A DNA stretch of 64,000 nt, taken from NCBI GenBank assembly GCA_964023275.1, contig OZ029919.1, positions 9,936,202 to 10,000,201 on the forward strand, read 5' to 3'. This stretch comes from Norana najaformis (taxonomy: Eukaryota > Annelida > Clitellata > Crassiclitellata > Hormogastridae). The notes under the pieces were generated by a model that worked only from the letters and a program-made list of their open reading frames with translations, had not been told where the DNA came from and made no database searches. The position numbers were made by a program, and so were the translations under genes. Shown here piece after piece: positions 20,221-32,300 of the stretch (positions are counted from its first letter, which is position 1; each line of letters opens with the position of its first letter).

Positions 20221-23200
20221 ACAAACCGCAGGGGGGAGCGTCGTTAATAGGGGGTCAACAGTGCCATTGGTGCAGCTCAAGGGAAGGGCAAACCAGTATA
20301 CAAAACAGTTACCTTCTTAGCACCTTGTGTTAAGGGGCAACAGAGACCACAGTACAAGCAGTGTAGAGTGTTACATAGTGATATTAGTGCACCCAGATGT
20401 CCACGTCATAGAGCGGTCCACAAAGCACTTCACTGAAGTTCTGACACTCATATCACTGACGTTCAGTACATTTACAATTTGTATCTCTGCATAAAAACAG
20501 TAAATGCTTCAGCTAAGTGTCATTGTGGCTGTCAGTTGTTCTTAAGTTACTGTTCTACTGTCAATTTTTCAGAATATTCGATTCCTACTGCACAACAAAG
20601 CATGTTCCCGTACAGCTCAACTTCTTGCAACTACAAAAGCAAATAAGAAAGGGTATACATGCTGTGTGGGAATTAAATAAAAGCTACAGTTCGACTTTAC
20701 ACAACCAAATGTTCAACCATAATGGAAAATAAGAACTTCACTGCCAATGTAATTTTTCAATAAATCTATGAACATTAAAGTTTACAAAAACTTCAAAGAC
20801 AGCTAATGATTGCATTCCATCTGTTAGCATTTCTTTTTTTAAAGCTCAGAATTCTAACGTCTACACCTAGATGGGCAGACTGAACGAATCTTGTGGTCAT
20901 ACCGTTTTATATTCTAGAGACCTTTTTAGTAAGTCCAAACTTCACAGGTTGATTGCTGAGTGGAAGCCAGACAAATATCAGTAAGAACTAATCCTGAAGA
21001 ACTTCTTTGCGCTGTTTATTTGATATATCTCTGTATATTACACTCATCTTTCAGTCTATTTTTGACAATTTTCAAGCATGTTCCTGTGTGGCTGATTCAG
21101 GAACATGACGGTCAAAAGACTCCTTAAAACTTGGCCCACTGATGCTCTGCTTAACTGCTTTATAATTAAAACTCAGACTACACTCTATCTCCCTATAACA
21201 GCAAATTCTAATACCACTCCTAGAGTTTTCTTCAAATTCTAAACATTACTTTTGAACTAAAAAACTTACATTTTGCCAGTCTGCAGATTAAGTGAACTTG
21301 AAAATTCAACTGCACTGCATGCTGATCAGAAAGATGAGTTGCTTTCAGAACTGAAGTTGCATCCTGGAATAAAATAACATGAAGTTGCAATTAAATTTAA
21401 TATGCTGAAACTAACCTCTTGCATGACACTGGTACAAAGTTCAACATCAAAAAACTTTCCACGCGTGCCAGTGCTGCAAAATTTCGACAGCAAACATGGC
21501 ATACTAAAGCGGTTGGAATTTAGGGAACCAGCATTCATTCTACGTTAATCGTTAATGTAACAAATAAACTACAATTTCTTGTCGGCTCTTCATACATATT
21601 TAGATCTAAAGGTCAGAAAAAGCATTAGCATTGCAATAGCATTTCACAACTGGTGAATGAAGACAAAATAAGGCGTATGATTTTCGTTAATCTGGAGAGA
21701 GCTGAAAAGTTAATTTTAAAGAATGTCACAGGACCAATCATACTCAAAACAGCATTCGTACAAATGATTTTTTAGAACTCTTCAAACAATAATGAATCGA
21801 TATCAAAGTGATTGCAGGCAATGCCGCATCACTTAGTCTAGAGTTTCCACCAGCATCAGTTAAAGGTTGGCAGAAAAATTTTACAAAAAGGGTTGGCTCG
21901 CCTGGTGATAAGATAAATTCATCAGCATCTGGTATATTTTCACAGTTTCATAACAAGAAAGTGCTGGCTGAGATCACCCCTGAAACTAATCGGGACATTT
22001 TGTTTACATCTGGCATTGCTACTTTAGCTCTCGAATAACCAAAACGGACACAGAATACGAATTTATCACTTTCTTTCTGCTCTAGGGCAATTCTGCACCT
22101 GTGGTATGCGCAGAAAGTTTCACATAGTCTCAATTTTGTGCCTATGGTGGGCTAAGGGTTAACAATGATGTTGGGCTAATTGTTTACGTCGTTGGTGGAA
22201 ATACAAGATATCTAGCCTTGGCCCGCATATATGTTGTAACCCCAACTTCAAATAAAAAAAATGTCCAAAATTTTGCAACTTATACTCAAGTTTATACAGT
22301 GTTTTAGGAAATCAATTACACATAGACTGTGGAAAACTAATACTTGAAAAGCACCAGTTAGTTTACTATGCTTTGTATCGCTGCTACCAATTTAATTAAA
22401 CCCAAATCTAAAATTTAATTATCATTTTTAGATTATGGTCACTTTCTGCATTCACAAGTGTCAGCAACATCATGAAATAGGATCAAACATACTTTCAATA
22501 TCTTTTCTGCACACGCTTCGTGCTAGTTTCTTCCTGCCAAGAAGCTATTACATCTTCATGTTGGAAATTAACCTGAAAAACAAAGCAAAATTTATTAATT
22601 ACAATGCCATAAAAGAAATTATAAATTAAACATAAAACTTCAGGTTTCTAGAGCAGCAGAAGCACTTCTTTAAGACAACTACTCAGAAGCATTCCTAGCC
22701 CATGAAAAAGGTGGAAAAAGGACAGTTTTCAAGTATTGCCAAAAAGTGCAGGTTGCAAACCTTGTTTGGCCTCAAAGGTCTTAACATCTTGCAATGCATT
22801 TTTTGACACAACCACATTTGTCTAATGAATGTTGCTAAATATCTGCACCACTGTTAGCCTAGAATTTGATAGAGCAAGCTGTGGCACAAATTGCGTAAAA
22901 CTGATGACAAAACACTGTGTATCAGAAATTCTGTCCTCCATGGTGTGCAGATTTTCTGCACATTATTACAAACCAGTTTTCTAGCATTCTGACTAGGACT
23001 GGCCATCTGGAAAGACTAAATACACATAGTTTGAATAAACCAGTCAGTTTTAATTGTTTCTACCACCAAACAATTCCTGCAATGTAATAGTCTATGAACC
23101 AAGTAAGTCCAAACGTCAGACAACAGATAAATCTAACAAAATTTTTCACCTCATTACCGAGAGTCATAAGCCGTCGATCACCTTTAGCTGATGATCAAGT

Positions 23201-25086
23201 CGTCCCGTCATTCATCCGTGAAATGCTGTCTATGTCCAGTCTGGTCAGGAAGATGACGAGAAACTGATTGCAATTCTAATGAATCTTTGCACCGAGTCAA
23301 ACATATGTCCCGAAGCTCTGTAGCAAGGTACTCCTTGACGCGTAGAAGAGTGGTTGATGTTTGTCTCGCGCGTACCAAATAGCACAAATTTAAGGTTTTC
23401 CAGGGTCCAATTGACTGGCAAGAATTTGCTTTCATTCAAGTGCACTTTGTTGTGCGAATGTATATGTCTTAGTCAGTACTTAACCACACCAAACTGCTCC
23501 CAAATCACAAATACCATGCAGTCAGAGCAACTTTTTGCCCCATCATGTGTATGAAATTGGCAGCCTGGTGCTAGGCTATGCATGCCCAAAGGTCATCTGC
23601 ACTTCAGTCAAATGCACTTAAAGGTTCAGCTTTTCAGAACCATGGCTGATGAGGATATACGACTATATAGGGATATTCAGCACAAGGTACAACTCTGGCC
23701 ATGTGTAATGTTTCCATGGACTTCCATCTGCATTAACTGGCATATATGGAAGCTATTATAATTTTTTTTCGAGAAAAAAAATTGCTCTTATGAAGTGTTG
23801 TACAGGTCTGCAATGTTCATGAAAGCATGTCATTACATCATGATTTTAATACAGATGCATACACACTGCAACATAACTTGGTGTTGTTTTTTTTACTAAC
23901 TTATTTCTCAGTTTTCTGATTCTATTAGATTTTTCAATCTGTGTAAAAATCTATGTTAACTTTTGTTACTTTACCACCTCAATGTTGGAGACTCTGGTAA
24001 TTACAAAGCTTCAAGAAAAACTCTAAGTATATGCTGAAACTTAACTTTAGCCACAGTGCTCTCTCTCTCTAAAGACTTCTGAGCTAAAACTGGTTGAATG
24101 GAAAACTTACTGCTATGTTGCAGTGTTATTCAAATAAGATAAGGGTAAACAATCAAATCAAGCTAGCTTGTTTGTCCAAACTAATCAGTGTGTACCTAAT
24201 TTGTACCAAGCTGCCACAACTCCTGCATAATTTTGTCTAATACCAAGAAACATTTCATCAGGCAGTTGCATGTCAAACACTTTACTATTTTATAACAAAT
24301 TAGTCATAAGCTGTTCTTTTAACAGCAAAAAGATCATTCAAATGTTTTGTGAAGTTTTTCTGTCACTAATAACTATCAACAGCGTTTGTCCAGGTCCCGG
24401 ACCCAAGTACCCCGAAAATTTATTGAAAAATGTTTATCGCAAATCTTGCGTCTGGTGGTCTTGTCTCATCCACAGTTTAAGTTGTTGTCAGATGTAACAG
24501 TCAGCTGTTGACAGTTGTCAGATGTCAGTAGTAGCAGTGTCACATCTGTTTCGACGCAAATGACAAAACGGTTGTTAGATGACATGTCAAAACTCTAGTC
24601 AAGCAGTCAAATAAAAGTACAAACTTGTTTACTTGCATGCAAGCTCTACACCAGTTTTCCCACACTTAAATCTTAACAACTTCACCCAGGCTGATGCTGT
24701 GCAATACAACTCCAGAAGCTGCTGGAACACTAAAGTATTTGTTATAGAACTTCTTACTGAAGAAACTGTTAGGCCAGTAGGATGAAAATAAAAAGCCCAA
24801 GAAATACCAAAGCCCAAGGATAATGAAATAGCAAATTTTAACAATACATGAAAAAGTAATAAAAGTGTATTTTGTCATTCGAGAGAGAAATGTCACTTTT
24901 TAATTTAAATAAAGTTTTCTTAATCTATTATAATCATCATCTGTAGTATGCCATTTTCTAGAGTGTTTCTGTTCCCACAACACGTTGCCAGCCCTCTAAT
25001 TACTGTGCACGATTTAAAATGCTAAACAAAGAGAAATGTAACTTGAAAGCAGAAACCTTACCTAAAGGAAATCCTTAGAGTGGCAC
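20221..25086. other. Intergenic stretch downstream of RBM45
   Basis: No gene is recognised. It presumably contains the 3' UTR of RBM45 at its right end. A minus-strand AATAAA (plus-strand TTTATT at 24419-24424) is a possible polyadenylation signal, and a GTAAGG donor-like site just after the RBM45 stop (about 25060) hints at a 3'-UTR intron. Short open frames at 21808-22038 (plus) and 21421-21538 (minus) have splice-like edges but no family match. Confidence 0.4.
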
Positions 25087-25301
25087 CTAATCCACTTTAG
25101 CCATTTTGCTTCGATCATGGTCATCGTCATCAGCCATTGTGTAATCGCTGCTCCGTTCTCTTTTGCCTGAGTGGTCGCTCTTTGGAGGATCAGCCAAAAT
25201 CACCTTCAGGTAATTGCCACAGATTGTCTGACCATGCAGACACTCGATTGCCTTTCGGGCCGATTCAGCATCAGCGTACTTGACGTAGCCGTATTTCCTT
25301 C
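25087..25301 (-). CDS. RBM45: RBM45 exon 10 (last coding)
   Basis: End of RRM4 (KYGYVKYADAESARKAI, YLKVILADPPK) and a charged C-terminal tail; stop TAG at 25089-25087. Confidence 0.93.
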
Positions 25302-28300
25302 CTGCGAAAAGCGACAATAAACTCCCGTTGCGATGTTAACCTATACAGCACCTCCTTTAACGATATACAAATGTAGATGTAGTACTGTAATTGCAAACAT
25401 GCTTAGTTAAGGTCGCTGTCCACCTAAATCGATGCAACATCGTCAAAATAATACAGGTCGGAAATCATATGCCTAAGTGCAAACAAACATAAATCCATAT
25501 GAGCTACATTACACAACACTCATTACAATACAATATGATGTAGTGTAAATGAGTGCGACAAAAAAGTCAAGTCATACCTCTGTACTGCTACTACGATGAG
25601 GAAGGCTGTATAAACTATATCTAAAAAGAATTGGATTGTGAAATTTTGCATTGCAAAGCAAATGACCTGGCATGAAGTAGGCGCTGATCATGTTGCCAAA
25701 GCGACAGAAGCAGTCCTCGAGAACATGATCCGGAACAGTTTCTGGCGCAATAACAATGAACAGGCGCTCCTTGACTGGACTGTCCTTTGGAGCAAGAGGC
25801 TTGACGCTTGGCAGGGCCACTTTCGTGTAGCGGACGTACTGTTTGTCTCCGGTGGGGCTTCCAAGTGCAGGGGCAGCTGGAGTTACGAATCCTCCCATAC
25901 CCGACTGCTGAAGCATGGCCGATGCCTGAAACAAAAATTCTCAAATATTGTCTCTCAAACAGTCCTAAAAGCGTTAATACAATCATGAACAGATACACAT
26001 TCAAGTGCGCATTGAAATATTTATGAATTTACTGGAAATCCTATCACTGAAGTTGTTACACATAATAATTGATGATGCTCAATGCACTAAGCCACATGCA
26101 CCACGTTATGCCATTTATTAAAGATATCTATCAGTTTTTTGCTTCTTTATACTTTGTTAGTGTCATTAACCAAACTGTAACACATTTCTATGCTTAAGAT
26201 TTTTTTACTGCATTGATTGTCTGGCCCTTTAGCGACTGCAGCATCACCTAAGGTAACGAGTCGCCCCATGGCTGTCAATAGTCTTGCAATTTTACTTTGC
26301 TGTCCCTAAACCACTGCTAAATGCTGTTCGACTCATACACCTGTCACTGGCATAAAATAGCACCAGATTTATTCTTAACAGAATGAGCTTTATGTATACG
26401 AGATCTATCAGAGATACCGTACTTTCCGGACTATAAGTCGCACCTTAGTATAAGACGCGGTGTCGAAAAAAACGGCAAAATTTTTATAAATCAATACATA
26501 GGTCGCACTGGTATATAAGACACACCCGTACACAGATTTCCAGTCACAATGCGTATCATCGCGTTTGCTAACGACGGCCGTAAATACATGGTCATCATTA
26601 GCAAATAATTGCTCAAACAAAACGTTGTAGAAATAAAATTATTTTTGCACTTTTGAATTAAAGATTTCCAACATTTGTTGTTGTTTGTGATATGATAGTA
26701 ATTACTTGGTTCTATAAGTAAATCCAGCCAGCTGAAGGCATCCAATGATAATATAATGATAGTAAGGCAGTAGTATAGAGACGGAAAAATAAATACCAAC
26801 AAAATTTCACCCTCCTCAAAGCTCCCCGCGCAGCTTGCTGATTCCCTCTTATGTCGCCCTTTTAAAGAAAACCGCCAAGTAAACTTGGCAGGGCGCCCCT
26901 ACACTCCGCTTCTCCCTGGCCCGCTGATGCCGCTCTTTTATCACCCTTTCCAAGAAAGCTGCCATGTAGGTTTGCCAGGGCGCCCCCACACCGCGCTTCT
27001 CTCGGGTCCGCCGTGGGAGGTCGCATGACGCGGCAGAGGCGTAAGTCGTTGGACGCGGCAGGGGCGGAGGGTCGCAGGAAGCGGCGGGCTATCAGCCAGG
27101 GGCTATATCGGTTCGGTGTGGACGCCCTCTGCAAGCCTATTGATGCTTCCACTAAGTATATTCCGCGTTTGATAAATGTGATTTAATTTATTTTAATTTA
27201 AATCGTTATCGGTCTTTGCCGACTATATATAGCTACCTCGAAATATTTAAAGCCTATCCGCACATAAGTCGCACCGTTAAATAAGACGCACTACTAGAAG
27301 TTTGTGTAAAAAAAACCGCGTCGTATATTCCGGAAAATACGGTACTTATATCATGTTTTACATCCTTACTGTCTTACCTGCAAAATACAATAGCATCATA
27401 GCGTCCGATTATCAAATGCCAAAATCTAACAGCTTGTATTATTGTTCATAAAACACAGAAAGAACAGGACAATACTTGATAACAGCATCTCAAAATGTCA
27501 CCAGTCACTCTCCAAGTGTATTACTATCGCAAGAACAACTGAAAAGCAGCACTTGCTCTGGTAGAAATTAACAATTCTTATAGAAAAATTTTAACCAAAT
27601 ATACGTTTTATCAGAGAGTGCTTAATCGCTATTATATCACATTATCTTTAATCCTTAATACACTATATAAAATTACAAATAAATTACAGTATGCCCGCCA
27701 AAATACAAAAAAGAGTGCTATAACAGATCAATAATGCACATAAGAGTGTATCACCAAGCACAAACACAAACCTTTTCTATAGTCTGAACGAGAACTTGTA
27801 TGTTAGTATGGACATCTGGCTCTTGGGAGACTGCATTCATACTCTGCCTCATAGCATGTATGCTGTCAGTGATCGATTCCTGACTGTATGAATCATACCT
27901 GTATTAAATTCAAATCACTGACAATGTTGACTAACTCAGCCAATCTAAGACAGCCATGGTAAGAGCAGCAAGCAAATGCTAACAACATCCACTGTTATGG
28001 CTATCAATAAATAACCTTGCCTTAACCATGGGGAGATAGATTTAACCTTTCTGGCCTCAAAAACCGCCGTTGCCTTATGCGTGGACAGTCATATGTTGTA
28101 AACAAATCCTACGAATAAATTAATACATAAACCAAAAACAAATCAGTCATAAAAAGCAAGTTACCTAATATCAAATGATTTTTAGTACTAAAGATGAAAC
28201 TTTAGATAGGACCTTTTAAGCACGTCTAAATTATCGATGAAGTAACAACTAAAACACATAATGTTGGATAACAAGAGCCTGGAATTGAGACTATTCACAA

Positions 28301-29310
28301 ACAAATGGAAACAAATGCATCACAAAGACAACATTTACACACATATTAGAATGAAAACTAATTAGGAAAATGTGCCTTGTGATTTTTTCAGTTTAAATGT
28401 CATGGTATTCCCAACACAATCAAAATTCAGAAGCTTCACATCACAATCTTCTACTGAAAGTGGTTCAGAGCCTCTACTACAGACCTGCCAAGCATGTCTA
28501 CTGTCCTGTCATTATAGTAGCGCACAGCCATTCGATATGCAGGAGGATATTCAAATCCATCCAGACGATCTCTCGCATAAGCAGCACACTGTGGGCTGGT
28601 ATACTTAATCACAGCTGACCCTGTCAAGAGACATGGAATTTACAGAAGATATGTAATGCCATTATTGTCTGCACCTTCATTCCTAATAAGTAAGGATTTT
28701 TTGAGAGATACCTAATCAATTAGCACCCTTCTAAAATTAAAAACATACTCGGAAAAATCTTTTAACTACAAGCAGAGATCTTAACTAAAGAAATTAACCA
28801 AGAATTAACTAAAACGATTCCAAAACTAATTAAGCAGTTTTTGATTGATTGTCTTCTTCTTAAATGTAATCTGATTGCCTGAGGAAAGTAAATTTATCAT
28901 TGACATTCTGAACAAAATTAAGATATCCCAAGACAAGCCAACTTTCAGTCTGAATGTCAGTCAGTTTTGTGTAAATGGTCATGCTAATGGATCATCATCC
29001 TATGATCCACCCAATGATTCATCTGTCCATTCATCCATTTCATCCTGGTGAAAAACGTCCGTTTTCAAATATTAACAAAACGTGCAGGTTTGTTTAGCAT
29101 TAGAGGCATACCCAGAGGAAGGATATTCCACACAGATGGGCTTAACAAAGTAGTTAAATTTAAGACAACTATTCTACCCATTTATCCACTGACCTGTGCA
29201 ACTACAAAATTAAACAAAGTATTACCATGCTCAGCTTAATCCAAGTAGCACTTGTGGGAAGTTCCTGAAATGCACCATACAAATGTCCAATCAAATACAA
29301 ACATACATAA

Positions 29311-29345
<35 letters not shown>

Positions 29346-32300
29346 CAAACCTGACGTAGGGTCGTAATGACAGTATTCCATTCCCGGAATAAGGTCAAAG
29401 AGTTTTCCAACCAATTCTTGACTCAAAGAATTAATAAGAACTGCCTGTAGCATCACTTCACCCTGGTTCGGATACGCACGAAGCATGTCCCCAACACCCA
29501 CTAAAACAGCAGAACAATTATAAAACCACTCCATGTACTGCACAAAGTAAAAACCGGCAAAACAAGGATATTCCCAGCAATGCCGACAGGAGCTTTCTAA
29601 AAGACAATATTGAGGCCGACTTAATAAAATCAAATATGCATGTCTGAGAAGTTTCTCTTTGAAAAAGCACTATAAAGATGTGTTCTTATAGTTACAATTA
29701 TGATCAATCAGCGGTTGTTTTTAAGGAGCAATCAGTCAAATCATATTTCTTCTTCAAATAAACTATTCTGACTAAGCTCTCCCAAAAGCACTTATGAGCA
29801 AATATATTTTGAGGAGTCCTTATTCGCTATTATATTACATTATCCTTAATACACTATATTAAATTACAAATAAATTACAGTATACCCGCCAAAATACAAA
29901 AAAAGCCTAGTGGTTTGATGGACCTGACGTCTAGAAAAACAAACTACATTCAGAAAAGGAAAGGAGATCATAAAACCTGAAACATCTGTATAGGCTGCAG
30001 TTGCACTGTATCTTGCGTCTGGAGTCCTTGGTGTGTAGTCTGAGTATTTGCTGTGTCGACCTGTGCTATATCCATCTCCAAAGTCAAAGCTGTGAGAACG
30101 TTCTGGTGATCGGGATCTTGCACCCTTTGTCGATGGAGTGGCAGCAAAAACAGGCTTGTAATCTAAGAAACATTGTCAGACTGTTTTAATACAACATGTA
30201 AAAAATTCATTTTCAAATGAATTCTAAATTCAAAATAAAAACTCGTCTTTTATGATCATGCACCATGTCTTAGAGCTACACTATTCAGAAGCGCTTAGAA
30301 AGGTGTTACCCAAACATCATGTCCACACATACTTCACAGACTCAGATGCTTCACTAGGACCTGCAACACCCGTTGTTTACTTATATGTACATTAGCTTAT
30401 AGAGCTACATTAGATTACACCTTTCAGCTGAACAGAAAGTCAATCCAATGTATCGAAGGAATGAAAACTTTGCACAGTCGTCCTCTATGATAAATCATGT
30501 CTGAAAGATGCTACATCAGCATCAAAATTATAATGTTACTACAGAATATCAAGACATACGGGCATCGCAGTTCTCCAGAGCAAGAGCAGCATGGTAGGCT
30601 CGATAGAATTTGACGTAAGCTAGACGCATCTCTTTTGTTCCACGGTCCTTCACAATGCGAACATATTCAATGTCACCATATTTCTGAAAAATGAAAAACA
30701 AAATCGGTTTTTGATTATATTCTTGCTTATGAAAATGTTGTGTCATGTTTCAATGAAGGCACAAATGTAAATGACATAATAAGTGGCAGTATAAAATTTT
30801 TCTAATAAAAATGTTTTTATAAAAGGATTGGCTAAATGTTTTAACACAAACTATTCATTAAGTTTAAATAAATAAGGATTAATTACTTTTCTAAAATGCG
30901 ATTTAAACCATTTTCCAATATAGTGCATTAAAATTAATTTGTATAATTGCATAATAGCAATCACCTAAATGCCACACATCTGTATCGTAAAAAATATATA
31001 TTACTCTGAAGTCTTTTTCAATGTCCTCTTGGGTGAATCCAGATGGCACAATGATAAACAGACGCAACATCTTTTCATCTTCCTTTGGATCACGAACACT
31101 ACCCTCACTTCGATCGTTTGCCAGTATAACCTGTACAAGTAAACCTAATGTTCACTGTTGGCAAAAGCTGAAAACTACTTTGCACTACAAATGCCATAAC
31201 TAAAACCAATTCAGTACCAGACTGTTGCACTTTGCTAAGTGGAAGCAGCACAGCATTGAGAAGCAAACACAACTCAACTTTTTTAACAAACTTAAACTAG
31301 CTTTGGGTATCAGCTTGATAAAATATCCATATAAAGCAAGAAATTCTTTATTGTGTATTGTTTATATCAAATTAAAGCTTATTTTAAGGTGTAGCATTAT
31401 GTACTTTATTGATTTTAAGTAATTAATGGCAAAGAACACAAAGCATTCACTTGAAATGATTTAAAAATCACTTCCATTCCAAAATGCAATTTCGAATTAA
31501 ACAGAATTTACTGGCAGCCCTTACAAGTCCAATGACACCCATGGCAAGTATCTTGTAGACTTGTTTTTGTAACCATACCACGTTCTAATGCTTCTTTTGC
31601 CCACTATAACCTGCAAATACACAGCTACATAGACATGTATATGGTTGAAAAACACCATTTCAGCTTAATGCTGCCCTCGCCATAATGCAGTACTACTTGT
31701 ACCAAAATCCCACACCACAGCAAGGGTCCAGTGTAATTAAATGCCCATTAAAGAAATGATTTAAACAAACCTTCATTGGTCTGGGATTGTCTCCCATGGA
31801 CTTGCCATTCATTTCCTCAATTGCAAGAGCAGCTTCGGAAGCCTTGCTGTACGTCACGTAAATGATACCTATTAACAAATTAAACAGTAGTAAAGTAGTT
31901 TTTGTCAATGTTGAACTATGAAGTTATGAAGTACGGTTTTCATCAACTTTTACAAAAAATGCACCCAAACAGTTTTGATCTGCAGGACATCAATAATTAT
32001 CGCTGTAACAGTTATTTCCAGTAATAGCTCATCGGTGAAAAACTAATACCAACTGCTCATAAGTGGAAACAATAATAATTACAGTGTTTCCTCCATTTAA
32101 GTTTACTTCCATGTGAAGCGCCTAAGAAATCAAGTGTTAAGTCACGAAATCATAGAAATAAAGTGAACAGGAGCAATAACTTAATTTTTATGCCATTGAT
32201 GTGATCAACAATAAAAGACCTAAACGGAGAAGACAGTAAGCAAAATAAAGTCATGAATGCAAGGGGTTTGTTTACAAAGTAAAAACTATTAGACAGAAGT

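Noticed and set aside
26862-27152. 96-codon minus frame in RBM45 intron 8
   Set aside because: It lies in the GC-rich core of the non-autonomous transposon and has an Arg/Ala-rich, motif-free product.
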